From: MED-G105 sp965263305
GTDB lineage: Bacteria > Pseudomonadota > Alphaproteobacteria > Caulobacterales > Parvularculaceae
Direction of reading: 5' to 3'
Assembly (NCBI GenBank): GCA_965263305.1
Contig: OZ253666.1
Span: 3,596,001 to 3,660,000, forward strand
Length of the DNA stretch: 64,000 bases
Shown: piece after piece, positions 53,881 through 63,502 of the stretch
Layout of the letters: every line of letters starts with the position of its first letter
Position numbering within the stretch: position 1 is the stretch's first letter
The notes under the pieces: generated by a model
Databases searched by the model: none
What the model was told of the DNA's origin: nothing
The model's input: the letters and a program-made list of their open reading frames with translations, nothing else
Position numbers and translations under genes: made by a program

Positions 53881-54441
53881 TTAGTTCTCAGGGTCGGGGC
53901 GAATTTCAATCGCCGCCAAGCCTTTTGTGCCCTCTCCAAAGGACGCCTGCACGCGTTGGCCCTGCAAGAGCTCGCCCATGCCGCACCGGCGCAGGGTTTC
54001 CATATGGATAAAAATATCCTCTGTGCCCTCGCCACGCGTCAAAAATCCAAAGCCTTTTGCGCGGTTGAACCACTTGACCGTGACGCGCGTGAACGCGCCG
54101 GCGGGCGTTTGGCTATAAATCGGTTCGGGCGGCGTAAGCGCTGTCGCGGTGGAATCGTCGATATCAATGATTCTAAGGGCCTGTAGCCCTTTTGAACGGC
54201 GCACGACCTCACATTGGATGGTCGCGCCTTCGCGCGCTGTGGAGCGCCCAATTTCTTTCAACGCCGTTGAGTGAATGAGAATATCACCGCCGTCATCCCC
54301 TTCGGGAATAACGAACCCATACCCCTTCGTTGGGTCAAACCATTTTACAATGCCTCGGATTGTAAAACTGTCTGCGTCAAACGCCGCCTCAGCACTCTCG
54401 ATTGCGCCGTCCCCCTCTCTCATTTCCGTCATGATACCCAA
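53881..54441 (-). CDS. tandem cold-shock-domain protein
   Basis: A 186-residue protein with two CspA-type domains. The first has RGIVKWFDPTKGYGFVIPE and DILIHSTAL; the second has RVTVKWFNRAKGFGFLTRGE and DIFIHMETL. Both carry the RNP1/RNP2 aromatic residues for single-stranded nucleic-acid binding. Double-CSD proteins are common in alphaproteobacteria. The start at 54441 or the Met three codons in are both possible. It follows tRNA-Pro on the same strand but is probably transcribed separately. Confidence 0.93.
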   Translation of the reverse strand: MGIMTEMREGDGAIESAEAAFDADSFTIRGIVKWFDPTKGYGFVIPEGDDGGDILIHSTALKEIGRSTAREGATIQCEVVRRSKGLQALRIIDIDDSTATALTPPEPIYSQTPAGAFTRVTVKWFNRAKGFGFLTRGEGTEDIFIHMETLRRCGMGELLQGQRVQASFGEGTKGLAAIEIRPDPEN

Positions 54442-54717
54442 ACCCCCATGATCACATAACGCTCACTTTTTAGTTGTATTCCGTTTCGGCGCCAACCATC
54501 AATCGCGCGAAACCCGAATCACATTGATTTATTGATTCTAATACCTTTTTCGCCATTTGAAACCAATTGACGCCAATTAGATCGCTGGAAATCGCACGAA
54601 TTGCTGAATGGTGCGGCAAACACCGCCCCTTCCAACACGCCAATAGGTTGAAACTTAATCACTGCGGCATTCTCCCAATCCAGCGCCATGGATAAATGTA
54701 GGCGATCCATTTTTGCC

Positions 54718-55170
54718 TTACACAGACCCTTCTGCCTGGAAATCAGAGAGAAACTTCGAAATGAGCAATAGGAAGACGTCGAAATCGGACTCGATATTTT
54801 CGATGGTCACACCGCCAGTGGAATTTCGATCCATCTGAAGCGCGAGATCGCCATCACGGTCTAAATATGCGCGCCCGAATTTAACTTCGCTATTAAATTT
54901 ACTGAGGAACGCGTGTCCGCCGAGCCCCATATCAACGCCGGAAAGGTAGGCGATATAGGAAACATCAGCATCAGCGCCATCAAGGCCAACGAAAACCACA
55001 TGGTCGCCCACGGTGACGGCAATCATATTCGGCTGAACATCCTGCACAGAATACCCGCCTTGGGTGAGTACTTCCGTGATTTTGTCTTTTGAAACGCTGC
55101 CTGCCAGAGCGGACTGTAACGGAGCAACGAGTAAAATCGTGCTCGTAAAAAACGCTAAAATGAACCGCAT
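54718..55170 (-). CDS. YbjN-like exported protein
   Basis: A 150-residue protein with a signal peptide ending SALA. The mature part (DKITEVLTQGGYSVQDVQPN, then FVGLDGADADVSYIAYLSG, then FLSKFNSEVKFGRAYLDRDG) resembles YbjN-type domains. These are linked to stress and sensory roles, but the exact function is unknown. It is monocistronic. Confidence 0.78.
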   Translation of the reverse strand: MRFILAFFTSTILLVAPLQSALAGSVSKDKITEVLTQGGYSVQDVQPNMIAVTVGDHVVFVGLDGADADVSYIAYLSGVDMGLGGHAFLSKFNSEVKFGRAYLDRDGDLALQMDRNSTGGVTIENIESDFDVFLLLISKFLSDFQAEGSV

Positions 55171-55506
55171 AACCGCCCCGTAACTGATTTTCCGGTTTTA
55201 GGTTAATACAAAACTGAAAAAAAACGAAACAAAAATCGTCAAAATTCCTCTTCGCGCCCCGAGACGTGAACATTTTCGAACCCAATAAGTGGTATCGATC
55301 GGGTGGCGGCCATTAAGGGCGCACATTGCACGTATCGCACTATTTCGCCTGCGAAAAATTCGAAAGACAGTATTGTCGACGCCGGCAGTCTTTTGGCGCC
55401 AATTTTCCACAGGCAATCTGCGCGTCCATTACATCATGACGGACAGGAGATCTGATGATGAGGCGTTACATCCCCCCTCTGCGACGTAATCCCAGAGCGT
55501 AAGGGG
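55171..55506. other. intergenic region between the YbjN-like and membrane-protein genes
   Basis: About 335 bases holding the promoter of the YbjN-like gene. No structured RNA or operator recognised. Confidence 0.3.
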
Positions 55507-55926
55507 CTAGTCTGTTCGTCTGCGCAACAACAAAATAATCGCCGCAAGTAATAGGAATGGGCCTAATAATACCCCTGCCGTGATAAACATCCCGACCGCA
55601 ACCCCCGCCAGGCCAAGGATCAACGATACCAACATCGCAATGACCCCGATGACGAGCCCCAGCACGCCAAATATGAGACCGATCACCAAGCCCACAAACC
55701 CAACGATCAGGGCGCCGATTAATTCCCAAAACTCCAACTCACTGATATCGCGACCATTGATGACAATATGACCTTCGCCATAGGTCGTAACCGCCCAGCC
55801 CCCAACCGCCATGAGCACGACGAATATAAGCACGACCAAAATAACCGATGTCGTGTTTCCCTGTTGGCGACGACGGTTGGAATGGTATTTTGTATTCGCC
55901 TTATCTGTTGAAGCTATATCTCTCAT
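55507..55926 (-). CDS. small membrane protein of unknown function
   Basis: A 139-residue protein from the ATG at 55926, which has AGGAGGGGACTT directly upstream; an open extension to 55980 lacks such a site. One N-terminal helix (about residues 26-48) is followed by a short soluble part, and then a long Gly/Leu/Val-rich stretch with several more helices ending in LLLRRRTD. No family recognised. The repeated V/I-G-L-I/V pattern resembles small glycine-zipper-like membrane proteins. Confidence 0.75.
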   Translation of the reverse strand: MRDIASTDKANTKYHSNRRRQQGNTTSVILVVLIFVVLMAVGGWAVTTYGEGHIVINGRDISELEFWELIGALIVGFVGLVIGLIFGVLGLVIGVIAMLVSLILGLAGVAVGMFITAGVLLGPFLLLAAIILLLRRRTD

Positions 55927-56732
55927 AAGTCCCCTCCTTCTAATTGGTGATTCGAATAGTATTGGGGTGAAGAACGCCAATCAAAGGCAAAACGACGATC
56001 CGAACGCTCTGCACGCTGGACCGAAGGGCCGCCGGATATGTCTGAATTGCGATTGTTGTTACTCGCTTGGGTCAAATGCGCATTTGAATTGGGCAAAAAA
56101 CTAACAAAAATAGATGCTAGGCACATTCGTGCGGTCGTTTGAGGTTGCCAGCACCCGCGCCCCTCCGTCCGTTAACCTTTTGTTAACCTCAAAATTATAC
56201 AACTTATACGTGTTCTCGGCGGTTCCAGCGTTTCTAAGAGCGCTGCCTGCCTGAACTCTCCCCGACGCCGAGAACACATATTTTCTAGAATATTTTGATG
56301 CGCCATCGGTCGGCGAAACACCAGGACCAGCCCGGCTCTCTTCCCGTCAGATTACCCTACCCAACCGTAAATCAAGTACTCTCGATCAAATCGAGTATCT
56401 AAAATACACTGAGTTTTATTTCCGTATCCGTTTTATAGATTCGCCCTGAAAATATCAGCAATTCTGGCAATTATCTGCAGTGGTGACTCTACCACGAACA
56501 TGGGTCAGGCTTTTTTCGATCCCCTAAAAATAATTTTGTTTAAATTTTTAATCTGATTACGTATAAAATAATCGTACGCGCTATTGCGACGCGAGTCGTT
56601 CGGAAAACAAACGCTACATTCGCGGACAAAGGAGGGAAAGTGTCTGCGGCGCGTCGTTGAGTTGAGGAGCTCACGACGTAGAGGAGAGGTTAAGCAGCGT
56701 GTTCACCGCAGACAACTATAGGTTGCATTATA
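55927..56732. other. long intergenic region with an inverted-repeat structure
   Basis: About 800 bases without a coding ORF. It contains the nested inverted repeat at 56210-56277 and a smaller hairpin-like element near 56388-56408. It may host a small RNA; nothing else was recognised. Confidence 0.35.
56210..56277. ncRNA. nested inverted repeat, possible structured RNA
   Basis: GTGTTCTCGGCG (56210-56221) pairs perfectly with CGCCGAGAACAC (56266-56277). Inside, GTTC/GAAC and CAGCG/CGCTG pair in nested order, so about 68 bases fold into one long arm. A promoter-like TTGTTA-18-TTATAC precedes it on the plus strand (56180-56209). The strand is unknown and it matches no RNA family I can name. Confidence 0.35.
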
Positions 56733-56811
56733 GTGCTTAAGATTGGGTTAAGCCAATCGCCCCTTCAAAGAAAATTCCAATCTTTTGCGCAGAGGCCCGC
56801 TTCAGCGTCAC

Positions 56812-57056
56812 ATGCGGATGGATCACTCAAACCTCTTCGCCGACAAGCAGAACCATATCAATGGCATCGAGAACTTCTGAAATTAGGCAAAGCGCCATCT
56901 CAGAAAATACAATGGAATTCCCCGCCAGAACTTTCATCTGTATCTCAAGGAATGCGAATGGCGCTTCAACTATGGCCCTGCCGATCAGCTCTTGAAAACA
57001 CTACGGAAGTGGCTGATTCCGTATGGAAAATCATCCAGGTCCAAGGTCAGCCCCTT
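56812..57056 (+). pseudogene. decayed IS1595-family transposase fragment
   Basis: The frame from 56812 reads NLFADKQNHINGIENF, then stop-N-stop, then AKRHLRKYNGIPRQNFHLYL and KECEWRFNYGPADQLLKTLR. It matches the C-terminal third of the intact transposase at 47008, including both stop positions where Trp and Gln codons are expected. It ends in GGTCAGCCCC, a mutated inverted-repeat end. The 5' two thirds are missing. Confidence 0.9.
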
Positions 57057-57103
57057 TTTAAATGCCAATAAAGCGTGATTTTGCATCCAACTCAAAACCG
57101 CGC

Positions 57104-57289
57104 TTATAAATTTCTATTTTTCTTGCGATAGAGTCGGAAACAAGAATCAGCGAACGAGAAAATTAGTAAAACCGCCCCTCCGGCAAGAGGTCCACGTTGA
57201 TCTTCAAAAGAAATACCGTGTTTATACATGATGTACGAAGCAAAACAGCACCCAACAAAAATAAGAAAGGGACTTACAAAATGGATCAT
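57104..57289 (-). CDS. possible small two-helix membrane protein
   Basis: A 61-residue frame with two hydrophobic stretches (about residues 3-20 and 35-52) and a basic end (YRKKNRNL). It lies in AT-rich DNA between the IS remnant and the truncated integrase. No ribosome site or homology is evident, so it may be chance. Confidence 0.3.
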   Translation of the reverse strand: MIHFVSPFLIFVGCCFASYIMYKHGISFEDQRGPLAGGAVLLIFSFADSCFRLYRKKNRNL

Positions 57290-57364
57290 ACTTTGTTCCC
57301 TATATTACGGCGTTATTCTCTAACCTAAACTAACATCAATTCTTGTCCTCAACAATCTGTTCGA

Positions 57365-57850
57365 TTGTCTCTCGGTCAAAGATCGATCGACACGGTAAAA
57401 ATGGCGGCGAACCATATTAAGGAAGGCCGCATTCGCGTTGTTCAACAAAAGACCGGCGCCGTTCTTTGGGTGCCGTTGCATTCCGATCTGATCGCAACGC
57501 TACAAGGCGGCGCCCAAGGGCGCATGTACCTCATCAAGACCCGAGACAACAAACCGCGCGCCGTTAAGGGGTTTTACAATTGGTTCAAGGCAGCGTGTCG
57601 CAAGGCCGGCGTTGATCAAAAGCTATCGCCTCACGGGCTTCGTAAAACGGCGGCGACACGGCTTTCAGATGTGGGCTGTTCGGCTGCGGAGATATGCGCG
57701 ATCACAGGTCACAAGAGCATCGCCGAAATGGAAAAATATATTCGCGATCGCGATCAAATGCACTTGGCCGACAGCGCCATCACCCGGCTTGAACAAAACG
57801 GGAAAGTGTCTAACCGAGTGTCTAACCTCGAAAAAACTCAACAAAAACAA
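57365..57850 (+). pseudogene. truncated tyrosine recombinase (integrase), catalytic C-terminus only
   Basis: The open frame gives about 160 residues up to the tRNA: SIDTVKMAANHIKEGRIRVV, then QQKTGAVLWVPLHSDLI, then SPHGLRKTAATRLSDVG, then ITGHKSIAEMEKYIRD. HxLR, the GHKS box and the nucleophile Tyr in MEKY are intact. The N-terminal arm and SAM-like domains are absent, as is a natural start; the TTG at 57365 is only the first possible start codon. The frame then runs antisense through tRNA-Glu to 57913. It is the relic of an element that targeted this tRNA. Confidence 0.82.
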
Positions 57851-57856
57851 GGTCCA

Positions 57857-57931
57857 TGGCAGTCCCTAGGGGAATCGAACCCCTCTTTCCAGGTTGAAAA
57901 CCTGGCGTCCTAACCGATAGACGAAGGGACC
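57857..57931 (-). tRNA. tRNA-Glu (anticodon TTC)
   Basis: On the minus strand, acceptor GGTCCCT pairs with AGGGACT with one G-U pair. The anticodon loop TTTTCAA gives TTC, and the T-arm reads GGGGTTCGATTCCCC. CCA is encoded (57857-57859). The neighbouring integrase fragment suggests it served as an attachment site. Confidence 0.95.
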
Positions 57932-58122
57932 GCATTTTGTTGTTAGCTGGCCTGATTTCCAGCGAGCGCCTCCTATAGGGCAGCCGTACCGCTTGATGCA
58001 AGCCCCTTTGGGAGATTTTGCCCGGCTTTTCAACCGGTCTCAATCCATGGGTAAGAGCATTCCCCATAACGGTCATCTAGCACGATGCAAAACCCGGCGC
58101 TCGCCCGTTCCGGGCGGCGTTC

Positions 58123-60054
58123 TTAGCGGGATGATGGGCATAGGCCAGGAACACGCGCAGAAATTTCCGCCATATCAATCACCTGGAACTGCGCCGCATC
58201 GCCGCCGCGCCAATCATCGGCTTTTATTTTGCCGGCCACGAGCATTCGTCGCGCCTCGTGGGTGCGCGCCGGCGCGCGCAACATATGCTCCAATGGCGTG
58301 CCCACCGCTCGAAAGGCGATGGCGCGCACGCGGTCGCCTGACAAAGTGGTCAATTCAAATGCCAGATGGCTGTCACCGACGGTGCGAAGGCGATCAACAG
58401 TAACATCGGAGATGGCGAACAAGGGCTCAGGATTGCCGGCCCCATAAGGCCCGCCGAGCGCTATCTCATCGGCAAAGGCGCGACAAACGGCGCTTGGCGC
58501 GACAAGGGCGTCAATCTCCCGAACACGAGCCTCGCGAGCGCGTTCAATCGCCTCGCCTAACCGCTCGCATAAAAACGCCCGCAGCGCTTCAATCCGGCTC
58601 GCCTCAATGGTTAAACCGGCCGCCAGGGCGTGACCGCCGCCAGCGGTAAGCATCCCTTCCGCCCGCGCGGCCGTAATCACCGCCCCTAAATCCACGCCGC
58701 TGATGGACCGCCCAGAGCCTTTTCCAATGGCGCTGTCGGGGTCAACGCCGATGACGACGACGGGTCGATCATAGCGCTCTTTCAAACGGCCCGCGACAAC
58801 CCCGATAACGCCCGGATGCCAGTTTTCGCGCGCGACAACGATCACTGGGTGGGCTGCTAATCCATCTCGCTCGATCATCGCATCGGCTTCGGCCTGCACC
58901 GCCGCTTCAATCGCTTGGCGTTCCGCATTCAGAATATGCAGTCGCTCAGCCATTTGAAGACGCTCATCGGGTTTGTCCGTCGTCAACAGATCAAAGGCGA
59001 GGCGAGCATGGCCGATCCGACCAGCGGCGTTAATCCGGGGGCCCAGGACGAAGCCAAAATCATAAGCGCTCGGACTTGCCTTGCGGGCGCCGGCCCGCGC
59101 CGCGAGCGCTTGCAGGCCTTTATTGCCCGGCCCTTCTTCCCCGGCCGCCAGCACCTTTAACCCTTGCGCCACGATCACGCGGGCAAAACCGGTCAACGGC
59201 ATCACATCACAGACCGTGCCGAGCGCCGCAAGATCAAGGAGCGCGCGCAAATCGGGCGGCGTTTTTTCCTTAAACCAGCCCGCGTCGCGCAATGCTCTAT
59301 TCAGGGCGACCACCGCCATAAAGGCGAGCCCTGCGGCGGATAAATTCTCCAGCCCCGACGTGTCATCAGGACGATTGGGGTTGACCACCGCCGCTGCGCC
59401 TGGCGGCGGCGCGCCTTGCATTAAATGGTGATCGATTACCACAACATCGACGCCGAGGGCGGCGGCCGCCGCAATCGGATCATAGGCCGCTGCGCCGCAA
59501 TCAACCGTGACGATGAGAGACGCGCCCTGCTTTTTTAACGCCTCAAAGGCTTCAATCGTTGGCCCGTACCCTTCCAGAAGACGATCGGGGAGGTACACCT
59601 CCATCGGCGCGTCGATCATTTTGAAGTACTGCTTAAGGATCGCGGCGGCAGAGGCGCCGTCTACGTCGTAATCCCCGAAGACGCCAATTGTCTCTCCGCG
59701 CGTCACAGCCTTAGCGAGGCGTTCCGTCGCTAGCGCCATGTCTTTAAGGACAAAGGGGTCCGGCATGGCGTTGCGTAAAGACGGGGCCAAAAAGCCCTCA
59801 ACGTTTTCTTTGTTGACGCCGCGGCTCGCCAGGATCCGCGCCAAGGGTCTTGAGATATTGGCGGCGACCGCGATCTCGCTCGCAATCGCTTCGTCTGTCA
59901 GCTTTAAACGCCATGGCCGACCCGAGGCCGTTTCAGCGACGGGCGGCAATGCGAGGCGACGCCCTGCTTCCCCACCAACGTCGACTTCGCCTAAATCGAT
60001 GTCATTTTTGCTCAGTCCATCGTCAAGCGGCGAAACCACAGCCGTTACAGACAT
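58123..60054 (-). CDS. recJ: single-stranded-DNA-specific exonuclease RecJ
   Basis: A 643-residue 5'-3' ssDNA exonuclease of the DHH family used in recombination repair. Catalytic motifs are GVFGDYDVDGASAAAIL, LIVTVDCGAAAYDP and VVVIDHHLMQGAPPP (the DHH). LGPRINAAGRIGHARLAFDLL and GKGSGRSISGVDLG follow in the DHHA1 region, with an OB-fold at the C-terminus. Length is as expected for the family. recJ is divergent from recG with 355 bases between them, so both recombination genes share one intergenic promoter zone. Confidence 0.96.
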   Translation of the reverse strand: MSVTAVVSPLDDGLSKNDIDLGEVDVGGEAGRRLALPPVAETASGRPWRLKLTDEAIASEIAVAANISRPLARILASRGVNKENVEGFLAPSLRNAMPDPFVLKDMALATERLAKAVTRGETIGVFGDYDVDGASAAAILKQYFKMIDAPMEVYLPDRLLEGYGPTIEAFEALKKQGASLIVTVDCGAAAYDPIAAAAALGVDVVVIDHHLMQGAPPPGAAAVVNPNRPDDTSGLENLSAAGLAFMAVVALNRALRDAGWFKEKTPPDLRALLDLAALGTVCDVMPLTGFARVIVAQGLKVLAAGEEGPGNKGLQALAARAGARKASPSAYDFGFVLGPRINAAGRIGHARLAFDLLTTDKPDERLQMAERLHILNAERQAIEAAVQAEADAMIERDGLAAHPVIVVARENWHPGVIGVVAGRLKERYDRPVVVIGVDPDSAIGKGSGRSISGVDLGAVITAARAEGMLTAGGGHALAAGLTIEASRIEALRAFLCERLGEAIERAREARVREIDALVAPSAVCRAFADEIALGGPYGAGNPEPLFAISDVTVDRLRTVGDSHLAFELTTLSGDRVRAIAFRAVGTPLEHMLRAPARTHEARRMLVAGKIKADDWRGGDAAQFQVIDMAEISARVPGLCPSSR

Positions 60055-60410
60055 ATCGTCGACTACCCCTTAGAAAACAACCAAACGCCACCGGTCATCG
60101 GCGGCTAGATCAACACCCGTGGTTCTGATTAGTCGCCCGCGCCTTCCGCTGAAGAGCGCTGATTAGCCCTGAGGAAACATGAACAAACGGAGCCGCATCG
60201 ATTGCCCACATTACCCGAGTCGGCGCAGCGCGGGGACGCGCGGGACATGAATGGGGAAAATAATCTGGTTTTCCCTCATGGTCCGTTTGGATGACGGAAA
60301 CAACGTCGGTGAAAATGGATGTTGGTGATATCGGCGCGTCGGGGGGTTAAACTCAGCCCCCTCAAAAGCGCCCTTGGACAAGCCATTAGCGTCACCCTAA
60401 AAACACGCTC
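60055..60410. other. divergent promoter region between recJ and recG
   Basis: 355 bases with no gene or RNA recognised; it holds the promoters of both repair genes. No LexA-like operator was identified with confidence. Confidence 0.35.
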
Positions 60411-62516
60411 ATGCGCCCTGCGATTCTCAACCCTCTTTTCGCCGATATCACGACCCTAAAGGGGGTTGGGCCTCGTCTTGCAGCGCTCATCGAAAAAGCC
60501 GCCGGCCCCCGGGTCGCGGATTTAATTTTCACCCTGCCCCATGGGCTGATCGATCGCTCCCACCGCCCCAAAATAGCCGAGGCGAAGATCGGTGATCTCG
60601 CCACGATGGAGGTCACGGTGGACCGCCATGACCCGCCGGCGGATAAACGCCGTCCCTATAAGATCATCTGCTCTGATGAGACCGCCTTCATCACCCTCGT
60701 CTTTTTTCATCCCCGCGTTGATTGGCTCGTAAAGACCCTGCCCGAGGGGGCCCGGCGCATTATCAGCGGCAAGGTCGAAGAGTTCAGCGGCGGGCGACAA
60801 ATGCCGCATCCGGACCATATCGCCGACCCGGATGATGCAAGCGCCCTGCCGTTGTTTGAACCGATTTATCCGTTAACGGCGGGGTTAACGTCGAATGTTA
60901 TGCGCAAAGCATCGGCCGCGGCATTGGCGCGAATGCCCGATTTGCCGGAATGGCAAGACGCGGCCTGGCTTGCCAAAAACAAATGGCCCGGCTGGAAAGA
61001 AGCGATGGGCGCGGCCCACCTTCAAACGACCGGCGAGGAAAAAACCCCCGTTTCCCGCCATGACATATCGGTTACCGCCGTCCATCGTTTGCGCCTCGCC
61101 TATGATGAATTGCTGGCGAACCAACTCGCCCTTGCCCTCATCAGGCGATCGCGAAAGAAATCCGGCGGTCGCGCGTTCACTCCCAATGGCGCCCTACGCC
61201 GCAAAGCGCTCGACGCCCTGCCCTTCTCCCTGACGAATGCTCAGTTGGCCGCCATCGCGGATATTGACGCCGATATGACGTCTACAGATCGTATGGTACG
61301 GTTGATTCAAGGTGATGTAGGATCCGGCAAAACGTTAGTGGCGTTCTTCGCCATGTTGAATGCCGTTGAATCCGGCGCTCAAGCCGCCTTGATGGCGCCG
61401 ACAGAGATCCTCGCCCGGCAACATTTAAAATCACTGCAACCCCTTGCCGATGCAGCAGGTCTCACCATCGACGTTTTGACCGGCCGCGACAAACCCCAGG
61501 AAAGAACGGCAAAACTCACCGGTTTAGAGCGGGGCTACATTCATATCATCATCGGCACCCATGCCCTGTTTCAAGAAAGCGTCGTGTTCGATGATTTGGG
61601 GTTAATCGTTGTTGATGAACAACATCGGTTTGGCGTGCACCAACGCCTTTCCCTCGCAGAAAAAGGCGCTCGTCCCGATACCCTGGTCATGACAGCGACA
61701 CCGATCCCCCGCACCTTAGCGCTCACCGCCTATGGCGATATGGACGCAACCGCCATCACAGAAAAACCGCCGGGGCGCAAACCAGTGGCGACACGGATCA
61801 TTCCCATCGAACGCCTTGACGATGTGGTGACGGCCGTCGGACGATCCCTGCAAAAGGGGGAGCAAGTTTACTGGGTCTGTCCCCTGGTTGAAGAATCCGA
61901 AATGTTGGCGCTGACCGCCGCGGAGGAACGATATCGAGCCCTCCATCAACATTTCGGTGAAAAGGTTGGCCTCGTCCATGGCAAAATGCCAGGCGCGGAA
62001 AAAGACGCGATCATGGCGGCTTTCCATCGGGGCGATCTCAGCGTGTTGATTGCAACAACGGTCATCGAGGTCGGTGTCGATGCGCCAAATGCGACGGCGA
62101 TTGTTATTGAGCATGCGGAGCGTTTTGGCCTCGCCCAACTCCATCAACTGCGCGGACGGGTCGGGCGCGGCGACAAGCCGGGCTCATGCCTTCTCCTCTA
62201 CAAAGGCCCCCTCGGAGAGACCTCATCGGCCCGGCTCAAAATTCTTCGAGAGACTGACGATGGGTTTCGCATCGCTGAGGAAGATCTCGCCTTACGCGGC
62301 GCCGGGGATTTATTGGGCGCCGCGCAATCGGGCCTGCCGCGGTTTCGCCTCGCCGATGCGGCCGCCCATGGTGAGCTCCTCAAAGCCGCCCGCGATGACG
62401 CCGCCATGATCGTGGAACGGGACGCCGCCCTGTCGGACGAACGCGGCAAGGCCCTTGTCACACTTCTCTATCTCTTTGCGCGAGAAGATGCCGTCAAACT
62501 TATCCGATCTGGATAG
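60411..62516 (+). CDS. recG: ATP-dependent DNA helicase RecG
   Basis: A 701-residue helicase that reverses stalled forks and migrates branched DNA. An N-terminal wedge/OB domain (TLKGVGPRLAALIEKAAG) precedes helicase motifs I (LIQGDVGSGKTLVA), Ia (MAPTEILARQH), II (IVVDEQHRFGVHQR), III (MTATPIPRTLALT), V and VI (EHAERFGLAQLHQLRGRVGRG). Length is normal. Its stop is 4 bases from the end of the convergent SDR gene. Confidence 0.97.
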   Translation: MRPAILNPLFADITTLKGVGPRLAALIEKAAGPRVADLIFTLPHGLIDRSHRPKIAEAKIGDLATMEVTVDRHDPPADKRRPYKIICSDETAFITLVFFHPRVDWLVKTLPEGARRIISGKVEEFSGGRQMPHPDHIADPDDASALPLFEPIYPLTAGLTSNVMRKASAAALARMPDLPEWQDAAWLAKNKWPGWKEAMGAAHLQTTGEEKTPVSRHDISVTAVHRLRLAYDELLANQLALALIRRSRKKSGGRAFTPNGALRRKALDALPFSLTNAQLAAIADIDADMTSTDRMVRLIQGDVGSGKTLVAFFAMLNAVESGAQAALMAPTEILARQHLKSLQPLADAAGLTIDVLTGRDKPQERTAKLTGLERGYIHIIIGTHALFQESVVFDDLGLIVVDEQHRFGVHQRLSLAEKGARPDTLVMTATPIPRTLALTAYGDMDATAITEKPPGRKPVATRIIPIERLDDVVTAVGRSLQKGEQVYWVCPLVEESEMLALTAAEERYRALHQHFGEKVGLVHGKMPGAEKDAIMAAFHRGDLSVLIATTVIEVGVDAPNATAIVIEHAERFGLAQLHQLRGRVGRGDKPGSCLLLYKGPLGETSSARLKILRETDDGFRIAEEDLALRGAGDLLGAAQSGLPRFRLADAAAHGELLKAARDDAAMIVERDAALSDERGKALVTLLYLFAREDAVKLIRSG

Positions 62517-62520
62517 GCGC

Positions 62521-63360
62521 CTAGCGAAATTTATCGAGCCCGGTGGTGCGTGCCAGGATGAAATCCGTCAGTCGGGTCGGCGCAAGGTTGCGTACCATCA
62601 AAGATGGAATGAAGGTTTTTGGCGCCGTATAGCGCGCATGGGGTTTGTCAGCCGTCAGCGCATGATGGATCGCCTCAGCCACGACCATGGGCGATGCGCC
62701 GTTTGGGTGCCCTTGAGCGTGCCAGTTCTTAAAGACCTTCAACGCATCTGCATACGGACTGCTGTCATCAATGAACCGTTCAAACCCGTCTTGCTCTGCT
62801 TCGCCAAAATTCGTGTTGATGAAGCCCGGACGAATAACGCTTACTTTCAAACCAAAACGGGACACCTCGCGGCGAAGGGCGTCGCTGAACCCTTCAACGG
62901 CATGCTTCGATGACGCGTAGGCGCCCATAAAGGCCGGCGCGATCCGCCCGGAAAGGGATCCGACAGTGACGATCCTGCCCGCCCCCGCCTCGCGCATCAT
63001 CGGCAGCACCGCCTTTGTCATGGCGACGACGCCGAAGACATTGGTTTCATATTGTGCGCGCCAGTCTTCGAGGGGCAATTCTTCAATCGGCCCGGTGAAA
63101 GAAGCGCCTGCATTGTTGACCAATCCAAATAGAGGCTGGCCCCCATCGGTGATCACGGTCATCGCCGCGTCGATGGAAGCGGGGTCGGTCACATCAAGCG
63201 CTAGCGCCGAGATGCGTCCGGCGCCAACGGCTTCCAGTTCTTTCAATTTATCCAAACGGCGCGCAGCGGCGTACACGCGAAACCCTTGGCGCGCGAGGTG
63301 AACAGCTGTCGCTTCTCCGATCCCGCTCGATGCGCCGGTGACTAGAACTGGTTTATGCAC
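62521..63360 (-). CDS. SDR-family oxidoreductase
   Basis: A 279-residue short-chain dehydrogenase. TGASSGIGEATAVHLARQG gives the NAD(P)-binding motif, VNNAGASFTGP the NNAG element, and YASSKHAVEGFSDAL the catalytic Tyr-x3-Lys, with the expected Ser upstream. The charged residues after the second strand (ARRLDK) suggest NADP(H). The substrate is unknown. It is a different gene from the SDR fragment at the window start. Confidence 0.9.
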   Translation of the reverse strand: MHKPVLVTGASSGIGEATAVHLARQGFRVYAAARRLDKLKELEAVGAGRISALALDVTDPASIDAAMTVITDGGQPLFGLVNNAGASFTGPIEELPLEDWRAQYETNVFGVVAMTKAVLPMMREAGAGRIVTVGSLSGRIAPAFMGAYASSKHAVEGFSDALRREVSRFGLKVSVIRPGFINTNFGEAEQDGFERFIDDSSPYADALKVFKNWHAQGHPNGASPMVVAEAIHHALTADKPHARYTAPKTFIPSLMVRNLAPTRLTDFILARTTGLDKFR

Positions 63361-63502
63361 GTATGATTTTCCTTTTTTCGTCCCGGCGTAATCCGCCGCG
63401 AAATGGCGAGGATGACTCGCCTGATTGTTCTCTTTTTAATTCAAACTGAGCGACGGCCCGTTTTGTCAGCTAGCGCTATAAATCGCCACCCTCTTTTTCA
63501 CG

